Shown one piece after another: positions 57,601 through 64,000 of a DNA stretch of 64,000 nucleotides (position 1 is the stretch's first letter; each line of letters opens with the position of its first letter). Source of the stretch: VAZQ01 sp963739175. GTDB lineage: Bacteria; Pseudomonadota; Alphaproteobacteria; Rhizobiales; Xanthobacteraceae. The position numbers were made by a program, and so were the translations under genes. Below the pieces are notes generated by a model. That model did not search any database, was not told the origin of the DNA, and worked only from the letters and a program-made list of their open reading frames with translations. The stretch is taken from the NCBI GenBank assembly GCA_963739175.1, contig CAVTZH010000002.1:44335-108334 (forward strand), given 5' to 3'.

Positions 57601-60600
57601 TTATCTGCCGGCAACTGCCGTCAGCCCTGGGTGATGTTCAAATTCGGCGACGAAGGCGGCCACATCCGTGCTTTTCATCGGCCGCGCGAACAAGTAGCCC
57701 TGCAGCGCATGCACGCCGGCGGTTGCGACGAACTTCTGTTGTTCGACGGTTTCGACGCCTTCGGCAACGACTTTCAATCCCAACGCGCGGCCTATGCTCA
57801 CGACGGCATGGACAATTGTCGCGTCGACGGCCGAGCCTCCATTCGACACGAAACTTCGATCGATCTTGATCTTGTCGAATGGAAAGCGGCGCAGCGATCC
57901 GAGGCTTGAAAATCCGATACCAAAGTCATCGAGTGCAAAAGACACGCCGCGGCGATGCAACTGCTCCATCGTCCTCAGCACGGCAGTTTCGGCATCCAGC
58001 AAGGCCGTCTCGGTGATCTCAAGCTCGATACGGGCAGGATCGATGGCCAACTCGGACAAAATTTGCTCGATGCGATCCGCCAGTCCGGACTGCCGAAATT
58101 GGATTGCCGATATGTTCACAGCAACCGTTAGATTGGGCCAGGCGAGTGCGTCCTCGCAGGCGCGCCGCAACATCCATTCGCCCAATTGATCGATGCATCC
58201 GGTTCGTTCGGCGATCGGCACGAATACCGAGGGTGGGACATTGTCCGTGCCACCTCTCCTCCAGCGGGCGAGAGCTTCGACGCCGAGCACCTGCTTGCAA
58301 GTGCGGTCCACAAACGGCTGGTACGCGACCTCGAGCCCTCCGCGTTGGATAGCGAGATGCAAGTCCCTTTCGATGCTGTCCGCCGGCACAACCAGCGCCG
58401 GCGTCCCGAGCAATCGTCGATCGGCGTATGTCTCGCCTATTTCACCGGCCAAGGCCGCGAGCGTCCGCTCCATCGCGTTCGACAGCGCGGCGAGCTCGTT
58501 CCGATCGGGGACTTTGCCGTCCCCCCTCGCCGCTTGCTCGAAAGCGGCTGCAATCTTGGCGACCTCGACCGCTCCGATATTGAGGCTCATCGATTTCAAG
58601 GAGTGAGCCACTGAGCCGCACGCCTCGGCTTCGCCGTCCGTCGCGTGTTGCCTCAACTGGTCGCAGGCCTTGGGCGCATGCTCGCAATAGAGGTCCACCA
58701 CGCGCTTGAGGAAGTTGCCCTTCTTCGCTGCATTGAACGACTTCAATTGACCCAGGGTGACAGGGTCGAGAAGCCGCACGCCGGCGTCGGCGGCGCGCGA
58801 TCCTGTCGCAACCTCGCGCTTGCTCGCGCCCGCATTGTCCTCGCGGGCAGGCTCGCCACCCGCAGACTGGAATCGCGGCATGAGTGCGGACAAGCAGTCG
58901 GCGAGCTGCGCGATCGTGAATGGCTTGTGAACGACGGCGTCCATGCCGGCGAGCTTCCACTCTTCGGCCGCTGCGCCGACAACATGCGCGGTCAGCGCGA
59001 CAATCGGAACTCTGTCACGATGCTCCAATTGCTCCGCCTGCCGAATGGTGCGGGCCGCCGTAAAACCGTCCATGTGCGGCATGCTGCCGTCCATCAGGAT
59101 GATGTCATGCGAACGACGCGCGGCGGCGCTGACGGCCGCGAGGCCGTCTTCGACCGTCTCGACTTGCGCGCCCAATCGGGACAATGCTTCGATCGCGACC
59201 TCGCGATTGACCGCGCTGTCGTCCGCGACCAGGACTCTAAGATTCGGAAATTGCGGTAGTGCGCCGACGCGGCGTTGCCCGGCGGCGCGGCTGTGCAGGT
59301 GTGCTTCACCGGCGGCGACACGGCGCAACAGCTCTTCGATCTCCGAGCGCAGCAGCGGGCGGCTGATCGCGGCATCGGCCCTTCCATCCGCGATGACAGC
59401 ATCAGCTGCGGCATCCCCGAACCGCGTCAGCGCCACGACGACGGGACCCTCGCCCGACGGTTGCCTGGCCGGATGCTTGCCGAGTCGGTCGGCGTCCGCG
59501 CATACGATTGCAGCCGGTCCGGCAGCCGCCGTCCGCTCCCCGGCGCGGATCACCGAATAGCCGAAGCAACCGAAGTAGTCCGACAACGCCGAAGCCGTCG
59601 CCTCCCCGAATACGTCAATGATGCAAACGGGGCGCTCCGACGATTGTACGAGGAGTGTCGGCCATGCCCGGCTGGTCGTCTCGCCGGCCGGAATCCGGAC
59701 CACGAACTTCGAGCCAACCCCCACGGTGCTGGAGACCGCTATCTCGCCTCCCATGGCGGCGACGATGCGCCGGCAGATGGCGAGCCCCAATCCGGTGCCG
59801 CCAAATTTCCGGGTCGTGGACTGGTCGGCCTGCGAAAATGCGTCGAAGATCGTTGCAAGCTTGTCCTCGGCAATCCCAATTCCGCTGTCTTCGACCGACA
59901 GTTCGATAGATCGCGGATCGTCCGCGCACGTGCCGACCGCGATCCTGACAAATCCGTTTTCCGTGAACTTCAGCGCGTTATTGACGAGGTTGCCAGCGAT
60001 CTGACTGAGGCGCACCGGGTCGCCGGACACCGTTCGTGGCGCATCCGGAGCGACGACGGCGGCAAGATCGATGTTCTTGGAGCTCGCGCGCTCAGCGAAC
60101 AGGCTGGTCACGTTCTCCACGATTTCGTCGAGGCAAATGGTCCCGCTTTCCAGCTCAAGCTTGCCGGCTTCGATCTTCGAGAAATCCAGGATGTCATTGA
60201 TGATCGACAGCAGGCTTCGACCGGACGTGGCGATAACCTCCGCATATCGGTGCAGGCGCGGCGGCATATCCGCATTCGCCAGCAGATCCGCCATGACCAT
60301 GATCCCATTCATCGGCGTGCGGATTTCGTAACTCATGGTGGCGACAAAGTCGGATTTGGCGTGGTTCGCCTTCTCTGCGGCGTCGCGGGCGCTGGCCAGT
60401 TCGCGGGTGCGATCGATGACCTTCTGCTCGAGCGTTTCCCGGTGCGCAGTCAGGCGTTCGTCGCGATTGCAAATCTCCCTCAGCATCTCGTTGAAGCCGT
60501 CGACCAGGAGTCCGATCTCGCGGTCGCTGGCATCCTCGACGCGCACGTCGTAGCGATGGTCCTTTTGAACCTCCCGCATGGCTCCCAGCAAACGATGCAA

Positions 60601-61188
60601 GGGATGCGTGATCGCCCGCTGAAACCGCAATGCGATGACCAAGCCGACCGCAAGCGCCGCGAGCGAAGCGAGCAAGGTCAACCACAACGCCGAAAGCAGA
60701 CGGGGCCAGAGATCCGCCGTGTCGCCGATCATATTGATCTGGCCGACCTCCGTGCCGCCGTTGATGACGGGCACGGAAACGAACACCGTGCCGCTGCGCA
60801 GCAGGTCAATTACGGACGGCGTCCTCTCGGCGTCCAACGAAGGATCGGTCAATAGACGCGACGCGGCGCCGAATGCCGCCAGCACGCGGCCGTCCGGCGT
60901 TCTTACCTGCACGAACAGAAAACCGGGCACGCGCGCAATGGCGCGGATGGCTTCCAGCGTTTCCTGCTGTTTGAGCTCCGCGACGGGGCCCGCCGCCGCG
61001 GCCGCAAAGACCTGCGCCGTCGCAAGCATCAGCTGGCGGCGCGCGTCCGCGTAGCGCTCGACCTCATGCCAGGTGGATAGAAACGCCGAGACGGCCATTC
61101 CGGCCGTCACGGCGGTCACGACGAGCAAGACGAGCTTTCGAACCAGCGACTGGCGGCGCACTGGCAAATGTCCATGATGATCGCGCAA
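57601..61188 (-). CDS. hybrid sensor protein: histidine kinase (H-box Tyr)-receiver-HPt-EAL
   Basis: A 1195-residue protein. Two membrane helices (about residues 16-38 and 165-190) enclose a periplasmic sensor; a HAMP-like segment and coiled coil follow. The dimerisation box reads ATMSYEIRTPMNGIM, with Tyr287 in place of the phospho-accepting His (codon TAC, 60330-60328). ATPase motifs are present (NLVNNALKFT, DSGIGIAE, GTGLGLAI). A receiver (VLVADDS, ILMDGSMPHMDG, ALTAH, HKP), an HPt domain (VAHSLKSM) and a full EAL domain (VEALARW, EITETALLD, LDDFGIG, KIDRSFV, EGVET) complete it. The start codon TTG 61188 is tentative. The EAL motifs suggest active cyclic-di-GMP hydrolysis. Confidence 0.9.
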   Translation of the reverse strand: MRDHHGHLPVRRQSLVRKLVLLVVTAVTAGMAVSAFLSTWHEVERYADARRQLMLATAQVFAAAAAGPVAELKQQETLEAIRAIARVPGFLFVQVRTPDGRVLAAFGAASRLLTDPSLDAERTPSVIDLLRSGTVFVSVPVINGGTEVGQINMIGDTADLWPRLLSALWLTLLASLAALAVGLVIALRFQRAITHPLHRLLGAMREVQKDHRYDVRVEDASDREIGLLVDGFNEMLREICNRDERLTAHRETLEQKVIDRTRELASARDAAEKANHAKSDFVATMSYEIRTPMNGIMVMADLLANADMPPRLHRYAEVIATSGRSLLSIINDILDFSKIEAGKLELESGTICLDEIVENVTSLFAERASSKNIDLAAVVAPDAPRTVSGDPVRLSQIAGNLVNNALKFTENGFVRIAVGTCADDPRSIELSVEDSGIGIAEDKLATIFDAFSQADQSTTRKFGGTGLGLAICRRIVAAMGGEIAVSSTVGVGSKFVVRIPAGETTSRAWPTLLVQSSERPVCIIDVFGEATASALSDYFGCFGYSVIRAGERTAAAGPAAIVCADADRLGKHPARQPSGEGPVVVALTRFGDAAADAVIADGRADAAISRPLLRSEIEELLRRVAAGEAHLHSRAAGQRRVGALPQFPNLRVLVADDSAVNREVAIEALSRLGAQVETVEDGLAAVSAAARRSHDIILMDGSMPHMDGFTAARTIRQAEQLEHRDRVPIVALTAHVVGAAAEEWKLAGMDAVVHKPFTIAQLADCLSALMPRFQSAGGEPAREDNAGASKREVATGSRAADAGVRLLDPVTLGQLKSFNAAKKGNFLKRVVDLYCEHAPKACDQLRQHATDGEAEACGSVAHSLKSMSLNIGAVEVAKIAAAFEQAARGDGKVPDRNELAALSNAMERTLAALAGEIGETYADRRLLGTPALVVPADSIERDLHLAIQRGGLEVAYQPFVDRTCKQVLGVEALARWRRGGTDNVPPSVFVPIAERTGCIDQLGEWMLRRACEDALAWPNLTVAVNISAIQFRQSGLADRIEQILSELAIDPARIELEITETALLDAETAVLRTMEQLHRRGVSFALDDFGIGFSSLGSLRRFPFDKIKIDRSFVSNGGSAVDATIVHAVVSIGRALGLKVVAEGVETVEQQKFVATAGVHALQGYLFARPMKSTDVAAFVAEFEHHPGLTAVAGR

Positions 61189-61292
61189 CCTATCCGTAAA
61201 TAAATCACTAAAGTCCTAACCCATCATTTACGCGTGGATTTCAGGCAACTTTAGACAATTTTACATAGCGTCGATGGTGAAGGGTTAGCATC

Positions 61293-61991
61293 ATGGCCGT
61301 GGTAGAAAACCGCTCGACGCCGTGGACGTTCGTTCTGGACGAGCCCACACGCATTCTTGTCGCCGACGACGATCCCATTTTGCGTGAGTTCGCGAGCGTC
61401 CATCTCGCCACCCCATACACATCGATCGACACGGCTTGCGATGGCGCTGCGGCGCGGACCCGGCTCGGTCAGGCGCCCTACGACGTCCTGCTGCTCGATA
61501 TTGAAATGCCGCAGCTCGATGGACTTTCGCTTCTCAATGAAATCCGGTCCGACGAAAGGCTGCGGCATCTGCCGGTCATCATGCTGACCGGGCATGACGA
61601 CATTGCGTCGATCGATCGGGCCTACCACATCGGCGCCGATGCGTTCGCCACGAAACCCGTAAACTGGCGCCAACTCAGCTACCAGATTCGATACGTCCTC
61701 CGCACCAGCCGGCTTGAGCGCCTGCAAAACGAACAGCCCGACTGCGCAAGCGCTGCCGTCCAAGGTCGCCTGTTCACGGCCGCAGCCGAAAGCGATGTCC
61801 GCGGTTTTCTGGAGACCATCATTCAGCAGGCGAGTTCGATCGAGGAGACCCTGTCGGTCCTCGAACGCGCGCAGTGGTCGGAAACCCTCGAGAGCATCCG
61901 CTCGTGCGCGACACAAGCTCTTGCCGAAAGTTCCGGACACGCGCCGATGTCCTCGGGCAACGACGCGCCAAGGACAACTGCTTCGCCGTAG
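61293..61991 (+). CDS. response regulator, receiver domain with C-terminal helical tail
   Basis: A 232-residue protein. The receiver (about residues 18-140) has ADDDPILREF, the phosphorylation site LLLDIEMPQLDGL, MLTGHDD and the Lys of ATKPVNW. The tail after residue 145 has no recognised output domain and includes FLETIIQQASSIEETLSVLERAQW. It is divergent from the hybrid sensor over a 104-base gap and is the obvious partner or alternative phosphate acceptor. The TadG-like gene follows after nine bases. Confidence 0.9.
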   Translation: MAVVENRSTPWTFVLDEPTRILVADDDPILREFASVHLATPYTSIDTACDGAAARTRLGQAPYDVLLLDIEMPQLDGLSLLNEIRSDERLRHLPVIMLTGHDDIASIDRAYHIGADAFATKPVNWRQLSYQIRYVLRTSRLERLQNEQPDCASAAVQGRLFTAAAESDVRGFLETIIQQASSIEETLSVLERAQWSETLESIRSCATQALAESSGHAPMSSGNDAPRTTASP

Positions 61992-62000
61992 TAGACACAG

Positions 62001-63362
62001 ATGTTCACAGACAGAAGTCTGACGATGTCGAGGATCTGCAACTATCGGACTGTAAGTGCTCTGGCCGGCGCGGTGAGGCGGCATGCCGGACGTCTGGCTG
62101 CCAGCGAAGCAGGAAGTACGCTCACGGTTTTCACACTGGCCTTGCCGGTTCTCGTGGCGGCAGCGGGAGCGGCGGTCGACTACAGCATGGCCGCGGCAAC
62201 CCGCAGCAAGATGCAGGCGGTCGCCGATTCGGCGGCGCTGGCGTCAGCCCGAGAGCTTCAGCTCGCTCGCACCAATTCGAACAGGATCACGGTGGTCGCC
62301 AACAATATCGTCAAGAGTGCGATCGAAAACGTGACGACGGAAGTCAAAGTCAATTCCAAGGCGATGACGGTTCAGGTCGCCATCGAGAAGCAATACGACC
62401 GCTTCATCCGCATATCGCCTGAAACGAAATTGCGCGTCACCGCCAAGGCCAAAATGAGCGGCTCGATGCCGCTGTGTTTGCTCGCGCTCGATCCCAAGGC
62501 TCCGGAAACAATTGGTCTGGAGAAGGATGCACTGCTCACGGCGCCTGGTTGTTTGGTGCAGTCAAACTCCACGAGCCCCCGCGGTCTAAAGTCGAAGGCG
62601 CGTGCCGTCATGAAGGCCGGAATGATCTGCTCGGCCGGCGGAAAAGTTCAAACCGGCAGTGCCAACTATTCGCCGGCGCCGACCACGGATTGCCCGGCGT
62701 TGCCGGACCCCCTGAGCTCGCGCCCGCCGCCGACCGTCGGCGCCTGCGACTACAACAATAAGGTTGTCGACGGAACCTACGCGACACTCCCGCCCGGCGT
62801 CTATTGCGGTGGGCTGAAGGTGACCAACGGTGCCGTCGTCAAACTCTCCGGTGGCATTTTCATTATCAAGGACGGACCGCTGACGGTCGACCGCGGCGCG
62901 TCCATGTCCGGGACCGGGGTCGGCATCTTCCTCAAGGGCCGCGGAGCAAACCTCACGTTCGATGCCAACTCCACCATCAGCCTTTCCGCCGCCAAAGACG
63001 GTCCGCTTGCGGGCATATTGATTTTCGACGATCCCTCGGGTGCCAGTGCACCGGCCTTGGCCCCGCTGAGCGGTCGAGGACTCCTCGGCCGCCTGCTGAA
63101 GACAGGCGCGCCGCGGCAGCACCAGATTCTCAGTGACAACGCTCGCGATTTGCTCGGCACGATCTACATGCCGCAGGGCGAGATCATCGTCGACGCAACG
63201 AAGCCGATCGCAGACAAATCCGCCTATACCGTCCTCGTGGTGAGACAGCTCCACCTCTATTCGGGTCCAAACCTGATCTTGAACACCGACTACAGCGCGA
63301 CTGACGTGCCCGTGCCGATGGGCGTCGGTCCCTTCGGCGCCAAGATATTCCTCACCAACTAG
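62001..63362 (+). CDS. TadG-like pilus-associated protein without a von Willebrand domain
   Basis: About 453 residues. The start is at 62001 (MFTDRSLTMSRICNY) or 62025. The N-terminal TadE/TadG-type helix is LTVFTLALPVLVAAAGAAVDYSMAAATRSKMQAVADSAALASARE (residues 40-85). The remainder is a secreted domain, MPLCLLALDPKAPETIG then beta-rich repeats (LPPGVYCGGLKVTNGAVVKLSGGIFIIKDGPLTVDRGA), that replaces the usual von Willebrand A domain. It lies nine bases after the response regulator. It may be a surface or pilus-assembly protein; no other tad gene is here. Confidence 0.8.
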   Translation: MFTDRSLTMSRICNYRTVSALAGAVRRHAGRLAASEAGSTLTVFTLALPVLVAAAGAAVDYSMAAATRSKMQAVADSAALASARELQLARTNSNRITVVANNIVKSAIENVTTEVKVNSKAMTVQVAIEKQYDRFIRISPETKLRVTAKAKMSGSMPLCLLALDPKAPETIGLEKDALLTAPGCLVQSNSTSPRGLKSKARAVMKAGMICSAGGKVQTGSANYSPAPTTDCPALPDPLSSRPPPTVGACDYNNKVVDGTYATLPPGVYCGGLKVTNGAVVKLSGGIFIIKDGPLTVDRGASMSGTGVGIFLKGRGANLTFDANSTISLSAAKDGPLAGILIFDDPSGASAPALAPLSGRGLLGRLLKTGAPRQHQILSDNARDLLGTIYMPQGEIIVDATKPIADKSAYTVLVVRQLHLYSGPNLILNTDYSATDVPVPMGVGPFGAKIFLTN

Positions 63363-63399
63363 ACGCGACGACGAGCGCCGCGCCGGGTCGTCGGCGCCG

Positions 63400-64000
63400 C
63401 TACGTGCCGATCTTGCCGCCGCGCATATGATCGACCAGGTCCAGTGGGTCGCCAGGCTGTTCGTCGCCGCGCCATGCCACGTGCTGGTCGGGACGGACGA
63501 GCACGAGCTTCCGATCGTAGAGCGTCCGCACATCCGGCCCGTCGACGTCGAGGACAGCAAGCGGAACGCCCCGCCGCTTGGCAGCTTCGATCATCCCTGA
63601 GATGTCCACAGTCGGCTCAAGACGCATGAGCGTGTATCCCGCGCCGAGAGCATCATAGAGCGAGCGGCCGTCAGCGAGCCATACATGGGGTGCGCGGCAA
63701 CCGGGGACCGTTGACGACGTGAAATGGACGCATTGTGTATGTCGGGTGGAGCTCGCCATCGTAAGCGATGATCGGCGAGCGTTCGTAGAAATACCCGAAA
63801 TTGAGCCCGCCGCAGCATTGCCGCTCGATGTCGAGTTCATAAGCCTCCCTACCGATGCGCGCGCGCACGGCCTCACCGCCCGGCCCCGGCCACTCGACCT
63901 CGGCTGGGATTTCGCGCCGCTGCTTCATGATCCTGGAGCCGCTATCCATCGTGAAGTGCGACACTTGATCGGTGACCGGCTGCCGTTCCGCTTCGTAGGC
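63400..64000 (-). CDS. FAD-dependent monooxygenase, C-terminal part (partial at right edge, frameshifted)
   Basis: The gene enters from the right edge reading AYEAERQPVTDQVSHFTMDS, a motif near the end of the FAD-binding part of PheA/MhpA-type aromatic hydroxylases. It continues with GLNFGYFYERSPIIAYDGELHPTYTM and, after one base is removed near 63727, with STVPGCRAPHVWLADGRSLYDALGAGYTLMRLEPTVD and the thioredoxin-like tail. The stop is at 63400. It is convergent with the TadG-like gene. A second aromatic hydroxylase here strengthens the aromatic catabolism theme. Confidence 0.8.

Overview
The window is about 64 kb of high-GC DNA from an alphaproteobacterium, most likely of the Bradyrhizobium/Xanthobacteraceae part of the Hyphomicrobiales (Rhizobiales). 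Evidence: carA and carB-greA, the trxB-LysR pair with a divergent Lrp gene, a phasin, LemA/DUF2207, a tRNA-His with an alphaproteobacterial acceptor end (no G-1, U72, A73), and six Bug-type (TctC) periplasmic binding proteins without TctA/TctB membrane partners. The last is typical of soil and sediment relatives of Bradyrhizobium.

Layout. 1-2.9 kb: MmgE/PrpD protein (cut by the left edge), a Bug protein and a zinc ribbon. 2.9-4.7 kb: a compact minus-strand operon (small membrane protein, GDCCVxC protein, VOC protein, YqeY, GNAT), divergent from carA. 4.75-7.9 kb: carA, HAD phosphatase, cupin, methyltransferase. 7.9-18.9 kb: DUF2235 protein, two Bug proteins, LemA-DUF2207, a ClpP-like periplasmic protein, YihY and a UROD/MetE-like protein. 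19-23.2 kb: carB and greA. 23.3-28.9 kb: TRAP transporter, Lrp, trxB, LysR. 29.3-32.1 kb: sugar dehydrogenase and cytochromes c. 32.3-39.6 kb: a catabolic block (aldehyde dehydrogenase, ABC importer without its binding protein, class II aldolase, Rieske dioxygenase alpha and beta, divergent Rieske ferredoxin). 39.6-43 kb: secreted protein, alpha/beta hydrolase, catalytically dead HtrA-like PDZ protein, tRNA-His, phasin. 43.4-46.3 kb: PAS histidine kinase. 46.3-57.3 kb: molybdenum hydroxylase pair, aromatic monooxygenase, MFS transporter, HlyD remnant, three Bug proteins, LysR. 57.6-63.4 kb: a large hybrid kinase-HPt-EAL protein, a response regulator and a TadG-like protein. The right edge cuts another FAD monooxygenase.

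The genes describe a heterotroph that takes up many organic acids and aromatic compounds (Bug, TRAP, ABC, MFS) and oxidises them with dioxygenase, FAD monooxygenases, molybdenum hydroxylase and aldehyde dehydrogenase. The most interesting local system is the signalling locus at 57.6-63.4 kb: a sensor whose phospho-accepting histidine is replaced by tyrosine but which keeps receiver, HPt and cyclic-di-GMP phosphodiesterase domains, beside a single-domain regulator and a pilus-type secreted protein.

A caution for every reader: between about 2.9 and 43.4 kb (and once at the right edge) many otherwise normal genes, including carB and trxB, are broken by single-base shifts, nearly all explained by one inserted base. 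I treat these as sequence errors and give each gene its full span, noting where the frame changes.
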